A stretch of 64,000 nt of DNA from CAYVWB01 sp964455395 (lineage in GTDB: Bacteria; Desulfobacterota; Desulfovibrionia; Desulfovibrionales; Desulfovibrionaceae): positions 23,454-87,453 of the forward strand of contig CAYVWB010000008.1 in NCBI GenBank assembly GCA_964455395.1, given 5' to 3'. Below the pieces are notes generated by a model that was not told where the DNA came from, did not search any database, and worked only from the letters and a program-made list of their open reading frames with translations. The position numbers were made by a program, and so were the translations under genes. Positions within the stretch are counted from its first letter, which is position 1. Each line of letters opens with the position of its first letter. This document shows positions 32,470 through 42,003 of this stretch, in pieces.

Positions 32470-34362
32470 ATGTGCGGCATCTATGGATATATCGGCCGGT
32501 CCGGCAATCCTGACGGGCATGGCGGGACGGGCGAGCCATGCGGTGACGCCGCGGCGGCCATGCGCGACGTCATGGTCCATCGCGGGCCGGACGGCGAGGG
32601 CGTCTGGCGCGACCCCGAGGCCCCGGTCTGTCTCGGCCACCTCCGGCTGGCGATCATCGACCTCTCCGGCGGCGCCCAGCCCATGCGCACCGCCGAGGAA
32701 GACCTCGTCGTCACCTTCAATGGCGAGATCTACAACCACGGCCAGCTCCGTGACGAGCTGCGCGCCCGCGGCCACCGCTTCCGCACGGACCACTCCGACA
32801 CGGAAGTCCTGCTCCACGGCTACCGCGAGTGGGGCGAAGCCCTGCCGGAAAAGCTCAACGGGATGTGGGCCTTCGCCATTTGGGACCGCACCCGCCGGCG
32901 GCTTTTCATCAGCCGGGACCGCTTCGGCAAGAAACCGCTGTTCTACGCCGCCACGAGGGAAGCGTTCGTCTTCGGCTCGGAGCTCCGCGCCGTGGCCGCG
33001 CATCCCGCAACGTCCACCTCGCTTTCCACCCTCGCGCTCAAGAAGTATTTCGCGTTCGGCTACATCCCCGCGCCGCACACCATCTACCAGAGCGTGCGCA
33101 AACTCCCGGGGGGACATTCGCTGACCATCGCCCTGGACGACGCCATCCCCACGGTGCGTCAGTACTGGGACTATCGCATCGAACCGTTCGAGACCATTCC
33201 CAAGGACCCCGATGCGGAGTGGGGCGGCCGACTGCTGGAGCTGCTGGACGCCGCCGTCAAGCGTCGACTGATGAGCGACGTGCCCCTGGGCGTGTTCCTC
33301 TCCGGGGGGGTGGACTCCAGCGCCATCACCGCGCTCGCCGCGCGCCACATGACCGGCGGGCTCAAGACGTTCTCCATCGGGTTCACCGAGGCGAGCTTCG
33401 ACGAGAGCGTTCCGGCCAAGCGCGTGGCCGAGCACTTCGGCACGGACCACACCTGCGAGACGCTCTCCATGGAGAAAGCCCTGGAGCTCGCGCCGCGCAT
33501 CGCCGCCATGCTGGACGAGCCCATGGGCGACAGCTCCCTGCTGCCCACCTACCTCCTCTGCGGGGTGACGCGGAAACGCGTGACCGTGGCCTTGGGCGGC
33601 GACGGCGGCGACGAACTCTTCGCCGGCTATGACCCCTTCGTGGCGCTGCGGTACGCCGAGCTCTACAACAAGCTCACCCCCAAACCCGTTCACGAAGCCA
33701 TCCGCATGGCCGCGTCGCTGGTCCCTGTCTCCCATCGCAACATGAGTCTGGACTTCAAGGTGAAGCGCACCCTGCGGGGGCTCTCCTACCCGAGGCCGCT
33801 GTGGAACCCCATCTGGCTGGGCCCCCTCGCGCCCACGGATCTGGAGGATCTTTTCCGCGAACCCACGGATCCGGAAGCGGTCTACGAGGAAGCCATCAAC
33901 GCCTGGGAAGGCGCCGGCTGCGACCACGTGGTGGACAAGACGCTCTATTTCTACACGAAACTCTACCTGCAGGATGATATTCTGGTGAAGGTGGACCGCG
34001 CCTCCATGCTGCATTCCCTGGAAGCGCGCTCCCCTTTTCTGGATGTGGAGGTGGCGGACTTCGCCCGGCGCATTCCCTGGCGCTGGAAGCACCGCAAGGG
34101 CGTGGGCAAGCACATTCTGAAGCAGGCGCTGGAGGGGCTCGTCCCGCACGACATCATCCACCGCAAGAAGAAGGGCTTCGGCGCGCCCATCGGCAAGTGG
34201 TTCGCCGAAGGCAGGCTCCACCCCACCCCGCCTGTCCAGCCCATGCCCATGGACTGGAGCGAAACGACCCGACGCTTCGCCAACCACCGCGCCGGCAGAT
34301 GCGACGAGCGCGCGTTCCTCTGGAACGCCTGGCTGCTCGGGGCTTGGGGCGGCGTACGGTGA
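32470..34362 (+). CDS. asnB: Glutamine-hydrolysing asparagine synthase-type amidotransferase
   Basis: A 630-residue class II amidotransferase. The start is fixed by MCGIYGYIG, where Cys2 is the N-terminal nucleophile of the glutaminase domain (about 2-220, with RGPDGEG, LRLAIIDL and FNGEIYNH). The synthase domain (about 240-600) has the ATP-pyrophosphatase loop LSGGVDSS and later LGGDGGDELF. Activation of a carboxylate with ATP and transfer of ammonia is the family reaction. AsnB homologues in surface-glycan loci often amidate sugar carboxyl groups, for example uronic or nonulosonic acids, and that is the favoured role here. GGAG lies eight bases upstream of the ATG. Confidence 0.93.
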   Translation: MCGIYGYIGRSGNPDGHGGTGEPCGDAAAAMRDVMVHRGPDGEGVWRDPEAPVCLGHLRLAIIDLSGGAQPMRTAEEDLVVTFNGEIYNHGQLRDELRARGHRFRTDHSDTEVLLHGYREWGEALPEKLNGMWAFAIWDRTRRRLFISRDRFGKKPLFYAATREAFVFGSELRAVAAHPATSTSLSTLALKKYFAFGYIPAPHTIYQSVRKLPGGHSLTIALDDAIPTVRQYWDYRIEPFETIPKDPDAEWGGRLLELLDAAVKRRLMSDVPLGVFLSGGVDSSAITALAARHMTGGLKTFSIGFTEASFDESVPAKRVAEHFGTDHTCETLSMEKALELAPRIAAMLDEPMGDSSLLPTYLLCGVTRKRVTVALGGDGGDELFAGYDPFVALRYAELYNKLTPKPVHEAIRMAASLVPVSHRNMSLDFKVKRTLRGLSYPRPLWNPIWLGPLAPTDLEDLFREPTDPEAVYEEAINAWEGAGCDHVVDKTLYFYTKLYLQDDILVKVDRASMLHSLEARSPFLDVEVADFARRIPWRWKHRKGVGKHILKQALEGLVPHDIIHRKKKGFGAPIGKWFAEGRLHPTPPVQPMPMDWSETTRRFANHRAGRCDERAFLWNAWLLGAWGGVR

Positions 34363-34396
34363 GTCCGGCAAGGCGGGCGAGGCGTCGGAATCGGGC

Positions 34397-35554
34397 ATGA
34401 ACATCCTTGTCGTCAATTACGAGTACCCGCCCATCGGCGGGGGCGCGGCGTACGCCTCCCGACATCTGGCGGAGGAAATGGCCCGCGCGGGCCACACCGT
34501 GGTGGCGCTCACCTCCGCGTTCGGGAATCTGCGCGGCGCCGCCATGGAACACGGCGTGGAGGTGGTGCGTCGACCCGTGGGCCGCGCACGGGTGGACCGC
34601 TCCAACATGCGCGAGATGGCGACGTACATGGCCTCGGCTTCCTGGGGGTTGGGGGGGCTGCTCAAGAGCCGCGCCATCGACGTGGCGCTGGTCTTCTTTT
34701 CGATCCCGTGCGGTCCGCTGGGACTGCTCGGGCGGCTGGGCTGGGGCGTTCCCTACGTCGTCTCCCTGCGGGGCAGCGACGTGCCCGGATGCGACCCCCA
34801 GCTTGCGCGCTTCCACACCCTGCTCACGCCGCTCAGACGCTGCGTGCTGCGCAACGCCGCCGCCGTCACGGCGCCCTCGCTGGGTCTGCAGAAGAAGTCG
34901 GAAGCAGCGGATCCCGTACCGGTGGAAGTCATCGTGAACGCTGTGGACTCGCTCTATTTCCAACCCCCGGACGAAGCGACACGGTCCGCGGCGGGGGAGG
35001 GCGGCCCTCTGCGCATCCTCTACGTGGGCCGATTCCGCAGCGAGAAGAATCCCGGCCTGCTGCTGGAGGCCGCGTCGCGGTTCGCTGCAGACGGGGCGCG
35101 TCGGTTCGAGCTCCACATGGTGGGGGACGGCCCCATGGGGCCGGCGTTGCGCGCCCAGGCCCAGGCGTTGGGGCTGGCCGAGCGCGTCATCTGGTGGGGC
35201 TGGATGGAGAAACACGCACTGCGGGACTTGTACCTCCGGATGGACTGCTTGGTGAACCCCTCCCTCTTCGAAGGCATGCCCAACGCCGTGCTGGAGGCCA
35301 TGGCGTGCGCCTTGCCCGTGGCGGCTTCCCGTGTGAGCGGTAACGAGGACGTGGTGCAGCACGGGGAGACGGGGCTGCTCTTCGAGAGCGGGGACAGCGC
35401 CGGTCTGGCCGACGCGCTGGCGCAGCTGGATGCGGACCGGCCAGCCGCGCGCCGCATGGGCGACGCCGGGCGACGCTGGGTGGAGGAACGCTACAGCTGG
35501 CCGGCCATGGCGGGGAAGTACCTCGCTTTGCTGGAACGCGTGGTGGGGCGGTAG
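34397..35554 (+). CDS. GT4 family glycosyltransferase
   Basis: A 385-residue cytoplasmic GT-B enzyme. The N-terminal domain starts MNILVVNYEYPPIGGGAA, the glycine-rich acceptor-side loop of GT4 enzymes. The C-terminal domain has LRILYVGRFRSEKNPGLLLEA (donor side), HMVGDGPMG, and the EX7E-type motif in FEGMPNAVLEAMACALPV. It transfers a sugar from a nucleotide donor with retention of configuration. It is 34 bases after asnB and probably in the same operon. The specificity cannot be read from sequence. Confidence 0.92.
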   Translation: MNILVVNYEYPPIGGGAAYASRHLAEEMARAGHTVVALTSAFGNLRGAAMEHGVEVVRRPVGRARVDRSNMREMATYMASASWGLGGLLKSRAIDVALVFFSIPCGPLGLLGRLGWGVPYVVSLRGSDVPGCDPQLARFHTLLTPLRRCVLRNAAAVTAPSLGLQKKSEAADPVPVEVIVNAVDSLYFQPPDEATRSAAGEGGPLRILYVGRFRSEKNPGLLLEAASRFAADGARRFELHMVGDGPMGPALRAQAQALGLAERVIWWGWMEKHALRDLYLRMDCLVNPSLFEGMPNAVLEAMACALPVAASRVSGNEDVVQHGETGLLFESGDSAGLADALAQLDADRPAARRMGDAGRRWVEERYSWPAMAGKYLALLERVVGR

Positions 35555-35870
35555 GGGCTCGTTCACTCACCGGGCGTCCTCCGGGCGGGCGCCCTGTTCC
35601 GGACCGCGCAGTCTCGCTGGCGATGCGCTTGGGCGTGTGGGGTGTGGCCCGGCGAATGGTTCCGGACAGAAACCGGCATCCCGTGCCTGCGGCGCCCCCT
35701 GCGCGACCGCGCGGGAACGTCCTGCGACATTCCCTGGCGTGGGCGGCTCTCCGGAAGGCGGACGCAGCTCCCACGCGCCGCCTTGACGGCTTGAAGCCGG
35801 CGTGGTAGCCGCAACGGCTGGATTCATCCGCAGTCCCTTGCTTTTTTTCTCCATCGAGATATCGCCTATC
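35555..35870. other. Intergenic region, no gene recognised
   Basis: These 316 bases are GC-rich, and short open frames on both strands show no family features. A GC-rich inverted tract near 35572-35595 could fold weakly. The membrane protein that follows might start at GTG 35802 within this stretch instead of 35871. Confidence 0.5.
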
Positions 35871-37974
35871 GTGCGTCACCCGTCCTCGTCTTCTCCCCCG
35901 TTCTCGGCGCGGCCTGGCGCTTCGCTTTGGGCGGACGCGCTGCTGCTGTGCGGTCTGGCCGTGGCGGGAGCGATTTACCACGCGGCTTTTTACGACGTCG
36001 GCTTCAACCCCGGCGACGAAGGCAGCGTGGCGCTCATCGCGAAGATGCTCGCCGCGGGCGCGGTTCCGGAGCAGGACATCCGCTTCGGCTACGGCGTCCT
36101 GTGGTTCTTGCCCGTCGCCCTGCTTTTCGAGCATTTCGAGGCGGGCTTTCTGGTCATGAAGGGGTTTTTCCACGGTCTGGGCGTGTGCGCGGCGCTGCTG
36201 GGGTATGCGCTGGTGCGGTGGACCACGGCTTCGCGATGGCTGGCGCTGGCTTGCGGAGCGCTCATCGTGCTCATGCCGGGCACCATCCACAAGACGTTCA
36301 TCCCGTTTCTGCCCATGGTCAACGTCCTGTGCATGGCGGCCATGCTGGGCCGCGGCCCTCGGGCGTTCCTGGGGGTGGCGGCGCTCTACGGCGTGGTGAA
36401 CGGCGCAAGCCTGCACGTGCGCGCGGACATCACCCTGGTGATGACATGCCTCTTCTTCGCCATGGTGACGGCGGAACTGGCCGTGGGCGAGCGGTGGCGC
36501 GGCCGGAAACTCCTCCCGCGCGGGGGCGTCCTGGTGGGCGTCGGGGCGCTGCTGGCGGCCGGGCACGCTCTGGTGTTCTGGAGCGTCTCGGCGGGATACG
36601 GGGCGCACCTGGAAGCGCGCATGCTGCAGCAGTACGAGCGACCGGCGAGCATCGTCAGGAACATGGTGGCGCCGTTTTTCGCAGGGGCGTCTCTTCTGGA
36701 GGCGCGGCCGGCCTTGGCCAACGAGGCGCCAGACATCGCTTCAGGGGAAAACGCCACGGCGGTTCGGCACGCCTTGGGGCTCCCCGACCTCCGGGAGGCC
36801 TTTGCGCCGGGGGGCGAACCTTTGTTCGTCGCGTTGACGTACGCGCCCCTCGTCGTCTTCGCGATCTTTCCTCTGGTGACGCGCATGCGCAGCTCCGCCG
36901 GCGCGGGCGTCTTCCGCACAAGCTGCACCGAGCGCCGCATCATGGAGGGCTTGCTCTTCGGCATGGCGCTCAGCGTGTATCCGCAGTTTCTGCTCTTCCG
37001 ACCGGATGCGGCCCATCTCTCTCAGTTCATGCCGCCGTTTCTCGTTCTTTGCGCGTATCTGGGGGCGCGGGGGTGGAGGCTCGCCTTCCACGCGGGGTGG
37101 TGCTGGCGGCGGGCGGCGGGGGGCGCGACGGTCGTCTTGGCTGGAGGACTCGCCATGGCTTGGCTCGTCTTCGGCATGCAGCGGGAGGGCGTGGGAAGCA
37201 TCGCCAAGGCGGCGGGCCGCACCGAGACGCTTTCGGGCGCGCACGGCCTTCATGTACGGTTGACTCCCTGGGAACACGCGGCCTACGGCGAGCTGACGAT
37301 GCTCATTCAGGAGAAGACAGCGCCCGACGACTGCGTCCAGTGTTTTCCCTTCTGTCCCGGGGTGAATGTCCTGGCCGCACGCGCCACGTGCCTGCCGGAG
37401 CTGTATTTCGACGGCGGTTTGAGCGAAGCGCGGCAACGTCGGATGGTGAAGGATCTTGAACAGGCGCGCTCCGCCATGGTGCTTTACAACGACTGGGCCA
37501 TCCATGGTACGGAGGCTTCGCGTTTCTCCAACTGGGCGGACCAGGTGATGATGTTGCTCCGGCGCGATTTCGTCCCACTCGGGGAACGGGGGGGCTACCA
37601 TGTCTACTTGCGCGCCGACCACGCGGACGCGCCGCCTGCTGGGCCTTTCGATTCCGCAGCGTCCACTGCATCGCCTGCGGCCAATGTTTCGCCTGCGGCC
37701 ACTGCATCGCCTGCGGCCAATGTATCGCCTGCGGCCAATGTATCGCCTGCGGCCAATGTATCGCCTGCGGCCAATGTANNNNNNNNNNNNNNNNNNNNNN
37801 NNNNNNNNNNNNNNNNNNNNNNNNNNNNNNNNNNNNNNNNNNNNNNNNNNNNNNNNNNNNNNNNNNNNNNNNNNNNNNTCGCCTGCGTCCACTGCATCGC
37901 CTGCGTCCACTGCATCGCCTGCGGCCAATGTTTCGCCTGCGGCCAGGGGGGCTGGCGCCGACAGCCTTCGCTGA
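35871..37974 (+). CDS. Polytopic membrane protein, GT-C-like, with hexapeptide-repeat tail (interrupted by assembly gap)
   Basis: An integral membrane protein with about ten hydrophobic segments. After the first helix comes FNPGDEGSVALIAKML, an acidic loop like that of GT-C glycosyltransferases. The soluble C-terminal part ends in a tail of hexapeptides (SPAANV, SPAATA, SPASTA) encoded by 18-bp repeats. A run of 100 N falls in this array. The frame before the gap and the frame that gives the same hexapeptides after it differ by one base. The protein probably continues to the stop at 37972-37974 (ending ARGAGADSLR), and the N run is a placeholder length. The start may be GTG 35871 or GTG 35802. 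Confidence 0.72.
37671..37932 (+). repeat. 18-bp tandem repeat array with unresolved centre
   Basis: Units of 18 bases starting tcgcctgcg are visible six times before the gap (37671-37778) and three times after it (37879-37932). Variants end in aatgta, aatgtt, or actgca. Each unit encodes S-P-A followed by ANV, ATA, or STA. The assembly gap lies inside, so the true copy number is unknown. Confidence 0.93.
37779..37878. other. Assembly gap of 100 N
   Basis: Exactly 100 undetermined bases. Because 100 is not a multiple of the 18-base period and breaks the reading frame, the number looks like a placeholder. A collapsed tandem repeat is the likely cause. Confidence 0.97.
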
Positions 37975-37997
37975 CGCTGCGGTCCGATCATCAAGCC

Positions 37998-39152
37998 ATG
38001 CGTATCGACTACATCGCGCCCTCCACGCTGCCTTCTCGGGCGGCCAACAGCGTCCACGTGATGCGGATGTGCGAAGCCATGGCCGGGCTGGGCCATGCGG
38101 TGACGCTCTTCGCGTATCGCGGCGGCGCGGCGTCGGGCGCTCCCGGCTCTCCCGATACTCTTCAGGAGGACCTCCACGCCCACTACGGCGTCGCCAAGAC
38201 TTTCAGCATCGTCCACCCTTTCCGTCCGCGGCTGCGCCTCGTGGGCGGCGCGCTCTACATGGCGACGCTGGCGGCGCGGCTTTCGCGTCGGGCGCCGGAC
38301 CTGTATTATGGAAGGGAGCTGGAGGGCATGGCGGTGGTTTCCCATATGGGGAGGCCGTTCGTGCTGGAAACGCACGCGCCCCCCTCGACGCCGGAAAGCA
38401 GGGCGATGCTGCGGTTCATCCTTGCTTCGCCCATGCTGCGGCGTGTGGTGGTCATTTCGGAGGCGCTCAAGGCCATCTATCTGGAACGGTATCCCCACTT
38501 GGCGGGCGCGCTGGTGGTGGCGCACGACGCCGCGAACGATCCCGGGGAGCCGGAGGCGTGGGCGGCGCAGGCCGAGGTCGCGGATGCGCGCCGGCTGCAC
38601 GTGGGCTACGTGGGCAGCCTGTATTCCGGGCGCGGGATCGGCTGCATCCTGGAGTTGGCGCGCGCCTTTCCCCAGGCGGATTTCCACGTGGTGGGCGGCG
38701 CCCCGGAGGATGTCGCCCGGGTGGCGGCGCAGCAGGTCTCGCCCAACGTGACTCTGCACGGTCATATGCCGCCGGCGTTGTTGGGGCCGCTGTACCGCCG
38801 TTTCGACGTGACCCTCGCGCCATACCAGCGCGCCGTGGCGGTGTCGGGTGGGGCGCACGGCAAGGGCGATTCGAGCCGGTGGATGTCGCCGCTGAAAATT
38901 TTCGAGTCCATGGCGTACGGCAAGGCCATGGTGGTTTCGGATTTCCCCGTGCTGCGGGAGGTGCTGCGTCACGGGGAGAACGCCTTGCTCGCTCCGCCGG
39001 AGGACATGACGCGTTGGCGCGAGGCGCTGGGCGCGGTCCTTGCCGATGCGGCCTTGCGTCGGCGGCTGGGGCGTCAGGCTCGCGCGGACTTTCTGGCGAA
39101 CCACACGTGGCGACGCCGCGCAGAGACGACCCTTGCGGGACTGACGCCGTAG
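37998..39152 (+). CDS. GT4 family glycosyltransferase
   Basis: A 384-residue GT-B enzyme that begins MRIDYIAPSTLPSRAANSVH, the acceptor-side loop. The donor domain has LHVGYVGSLYSGRGIGCILELA, FHVVGGAPEDVARV, LHGHMP and KIFESMAYGKAMVVSD, where the E-S-M-A stretch is the GT4 signature. The start was chosen at the ATG where homology to the family begins; the same frame is open upstream only through the repeat array. It lies 23 bases after the membrane protein's stop. It probably adds one residue of the surface glycan; donor unknown. Confidence 0.92.
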   Translation: MRIDYIAPSTLPSRAANSVHVMRMCEAMAGLGHAVTLFAYRGGAASGAPGSPDTLQEDLHAHYGVAKTFSIVHPFRPRLRLVGGALYMATLAARLSRRAPDLYYGRELEGMAVVSHMGRPFVLETHAPPSTPESRAMLRFILASPMLRRVVVISEALKAIYLERYPHLAGALVVAHDAANDPGEPEAWAAQAEVADARRLHVGYVGSLYSGRGIGCILELARAFPQADFHVVGGAPEDVARVAAQQVSPNVTLHGHMPPALLGPLYRRFDVTLAPYQRAVAVSGGAHGKGDSSRWMSPLKIFESMAYGKAMVVSDFPVLREVLRHGENALLAPPEDMTRWREALGAVLADAALRRRLGRQARADFLANHTWRRRAETTLAGLTP

Positions 39153-39312
39153 CGTACGGCGGGGAGGCTCCGGCCTTGTCAATTCCGCGCTGCGATTGTA
39201 TGACCCCACCGCAGGCTCTTCGGGCTTTTTTTCGTCGCTGCAGCCGGTTTGGCCGGCGTCGTTGTGTTTCGCACCCTCTCCACACTCCAGGTCATCGTAC
39301 GGGAACAGCTTC

Positions 39313-40485
39313 ATGCGCAAAGTGTGTGTCTTCACCGGCAGTCGCGCCAACTATTCCAGCTGCAAGTCCATCATGCGCGCCGTGCAGAAGCACCCGGCCC
39401 TCGAACTGCAGGTGGTGCTGGGCGGCGCCGCCGTGTTGGATCGCTACGGCAACATCGAGACCCTGGTGAAGGCCGACGGCTTCGAAGTGGACGCGAAGTT
39501 TTACATGATCGTGGAAGGGGAGAATCCCATCACCATGGCGAAGTCCACAGGGCTTGGCGTCATCGAGCTTTCCATGATCTTCAACAATCTCCAGCCGGAT
39601 CTCGTGGTGGTGGTGGGGGACCGCTTCGACATCATGGCCCCGGCCATCGCCGCGTCCTACATGAACATCCCCATCGCGCACACCATGGGAGGCGAGGTCT
39701 CCGGCACCATCGACGAATCCATCCGCCACGCCGTCACCAAGCTGGCGCATCTCCATTTCCCCGCCAACGAAGACGCCCGCGAGCGCATCATCCGCATGGG
39801 CGAATCCCCGGAGACGGTGCACAACGTGGGGTGTCCGCGCATGGACCTGGTCAAGGAGATCGTGGAAGCGCACCATGAAGGGCCGCCTCTGGATCAGGAG
39901 TGGCTCTACGCGAACTTCAAAGGCGTTGGCGGTCGTTTCGATATCCAGCGCGAGGCTTTTCTCCTCGTCTCCCAGCACCCCGTGACCACGGAGTTCGGCG
40001 AAAATCGTCGACACATGGAGGAAACCCTCGCAGCCTTGGAGCGGCTCGGCAAGCCCACCATCATGATCTGGCCCAACGCGGACGCCGGCTCGGACGAAGT
40101 CTCCAAAGCCATCCGCACGTTCCGCGAACGCGTGCGTCCGGAATGGCTGCATCTTTTCATCAATCTGCCCATCGACGTCTATATCCGGCTCATGGCCTCC
40201 TGCGCCTGCGTGGTGGGGAATTCCTCCAGCGCCGTGCGTGAAGGCGCGTTCATGGGCGCGCCCGCAGTCAACATCGGCACCCGTCAAGCCGGCCGCCTGC
40301 GCGGGACCAATCTGGTGGACGTGGATTACGACCGCGACCAGATCCACGACGCCATTCTGGAGCGCATGCAAAACCGCGAAATCGCTCCGGACACCATCTA
40401 TGGCGACGGACAGGCCGGGGAGCGCATCGCCGCCCTCATCGCCGGGACGGAGCGTATCGATCCTCAGAAACGCATATGCTACTGA
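39313..40485 (+). CDS. neuC: NeuC-type UDP-GlcNAc 2-epimerase (hydrolysing)
   Basis: A 390-residue enzyme of the UDP-N-acetylglucosamine 2-epimerase family, hydrolysing branch. It begins KVCVFTGSRANYS, typical of NeuC. The conserved core includes VVVVGDRFDIMAPAIAA, IPIAHTMGGEVSGTIDE, SIRHAVTKLAHLHFPANE, NVGCPRMD, VSQHPVTTEF and GNSSSAVREG. It makes ManNAc (or a 2,4-diacetamido analogue) and UDP, the first committed step to sialic or legionaminic acid. A second homologue is at 57912-59090. The ATG is 160 bases after the GT4 gene and starts what looks like a new operon. Which UDP-sugar it uses cannot be told by eye. Confidence 0.92.
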   Translation: MRKVCVFTGSRANYSSCKSIMRAVQKHPALELQVVLGGAAVLDRYGNIETLVKADGFEVDAKFYMIVEGENPITMAKSTGLGVIELSMIFNNLQPDLVVVVGDRFDIMAPAIAASYMNIPIAHTMGGEVSGTIDESIRHAVTKLAHLHFPANEDARERIIRMGESPETVHNVGCPRMDLVKEIVEAHHEGPPLDQEWLYANFKGVGGRFDIQREAFLLVSQHPVTTEFGENRRHMEETLAALERLGKPTIMIWPNADAGSDEVSKAIRTFRERVRPEWLHLFINLPIDVYIRLMASCACVVGNSSSAVREGAFMGAPAVNIGTRQAGRLRGTNLVDVDYDRDQIHDAILERMQNREIAPDTIYGDGQAGERIAALIAGTERIDPQKRICY

Positions 40486-40563
40486 TCGGCCTGGACGACG
40501 GCGGCCAACGCCTGCTCCCGTCTCGCAGGCCTGGGGCGCCGCGCGGGAGTCGCTGACGCCGCG

Positions 40564-42003
40564 ATGATGACTCCACACCAAGCAGCGCAGGAACACCACC
40601 CCATGCCCACCATACCCTCCAAGGCCGCCAGGATTGGCGACGCCAACGCGCCGGAAGCGCGCCGCCTCTACGGCGCCCACAGCGCCACCCGAACGGATCG
40701 CATCGCTCACGCCCTGGAACACATGCCCGCCAACCGCGCCGTGCGCACGGCCCTGCAGCAGTTGCCCGCGCACGCCACGGCCTCCGACCGCGACGCCGTG
40801 GTGGAGCAAGCCCGCGAAAGATTCGCCGCCTACCGCGCTGCATGGCGGGAACAACCCCGGCGCGTCTACGAGGAGCGCATCCATGGCGTCGAGGCTTTGC
40901 GGCAGGCGGAGATTCGTCCGCTGTGTGTGGATGTGGAACTGGCCGCCCTCTGCGACCTGGCCTGTCCCTTCTGCTACCGTCAGACAGTCATGACTCCGGA
41001 TACGCTCATGGAGACGGAGTTCGCCAGACGCGTCATCCGTGAAGCCGCGGCCATGGGCGTTCCCTCCATCAAATTCAACTGGCGCGGAGAGCCCCTGCTG
41101 CACCCCGAGCTGCCGGCGCTGGTGGCCTTCGCCAAGGACCTCGGCGTGCTGGACGCCATCATCAACACCAACGCCGTGACCCTGACGCGAGACAAGGCCC
41201 GCGCCCTGGTGGAGGCCGGGCTGGACTTCGTCATCTTCTCCTTCGACGGAGCGTGCGACGCCACCTACCAGGCCATGCGTCCCGGCCGGTTCAAGGCCAA
41301 CGCCTTCGAACAGGTGGTGGCGAACATCCGCGGCCTCGCCGAGGTGAAGCAGGAACTGGGCTCGCCGTTTCCGTTCACCAAGATCCAGATGATCCTCACA
41401 CGGGAGACGACAGCGGAGCAGGAACGCTTCCTGGAACTCTTCACCGGGGTGGTGGACGACGTCTCCTTGAAGACCTACACCGAACGGGGCGGCTCCCTGG
41501 AGGAACTGGACACGGAGACCCGGCAACGCGTGGCCGCCGCCTTGCGCGCACAGGGCCTGCCTGAAGAGACGCCGTTCATGCGCTACCTGGATGGCGAGAT
41601 CTACGTGGCCACAGGCCGATTGCCATGCGAGCAGCCCCTGCAGCGGCTCTCCGTGGCGTACGACGGCCGGGTGAGCATGTGCTGCTACGACTGGGGCCTG
41701 GCGCACCCCGTGGGCGCCTTGAACGACTACGCCGCGCGCTGCGGCCAAGCGGATCTGAACCGCGTGGCCACGCGCATCGCGCAGGGGGCCAGAGGCTACG
41801 AAGCCATGGCCCACGCCGCGCCGCCGCCCAGCCGGTACGATCTGCCGGTGGAGCGCGACCTGGAATCCATCTGGACAGGAACGCGCATCGAAACAGTCCG
41901 ACGCCACCACGCCGAGGGCAAGGTGGACGCCATCCCCGTCTGCAAGACATGCCCCTTCAAGGAAACCTACGCTTGGCGGCTCATCGAGGAGGCGGCGCCA
42001 TGA
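40564..42003 (+). CDS. Radical SAM protein with SPASM-like C-terminus
   Basis: A 479-residue radical SAM enzyme. The [4Fe-4S]-AdoMet motif is CX3CX2C (LCDLACPFC, about residues 132-139). It is followed by the glycine-rich NWRGEPLLHPE and the strand motif VIFSFDGACDATYQAMR. The C-terminal region has additional cysteines (MCCYDW and CKTCPFK) as in SPASM/twitch auxiliary cluster domains. An extra helical region of about 110 residues precedes the barrel. Its stop overlaps the NeuB-SpsF start (ATGA), tying it to nonulosonate synthesis. It may carry out a radical modification of a sugar or amino acid. An internal ATG at 40603 with AGGA upstream is an alternative start. Confidence 0.85.
   Translation: MMTPHQAAQEHHPMPTIPSKAARIGDANAPEARRLYGAHSATRTDRIAHALEHMPANRAVRTALQQLPAHATASDRDAVVEQARERFAAYRAAWREQPRRVYEERIHGVEALRQAEIRPLCVDVELAALCDLACPFCYRQTVMTPDTLMETEFARRVIREAAAMGVPSIKFNWRGEPLLHPELPALVAFAKDLGVLDAIINTNAVTLTRDKARALVEAGLDFVIFSFDGACDATYQAMRPGRFKANAFEQVVANIRGLAEVKQELGSPFPFTKIQMILTRETTAEQERFLELFTGVVDDVSLKTYTERGGSLEELDTETRQRVAAALRAQGLPEETPFMRYLDGEIYVATGRLPCEQPLQRLSVAYDGRVSMCCYDWGLAHPVGALNDYAARCGQADLNRVATRIAQGARGYEAMAHAAPPPSRYDLPVERDLESIWTGTRIETVRRHHAEGKVDAIPVCKTCPFKETYAWRLIEEAAP

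Noticed and set aside
37879..37960. Possible metal-binding cysteine/histidine repeat (CVHCIAC) after the gap
   Set aside because: It is the wrong frame of the 18-bp repeat, as shown by comparison with the units before the gap.
35802..39152. A single 1116-codon gene reading through the N gap, joining the membrane protein to a GT4
   Set aside because: The continuity depends on the arbitrary 100-N length. After the gap this frame gives a cysteine/histidine-rich nonsense tract (ACVHCIACVHC), whereas another frame continues the SPA hexapeptides to a stop at 37974 and the GT4 has its own start at 37998.
39200..39245. T-run after a GC-rich stretch as an intrinsic terminator ahead of the neuC gene
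   Set aside because: The bases before the seven T residues (aggctcttcgggc) do not form a proper inverted repeat, so no stem supports termination.
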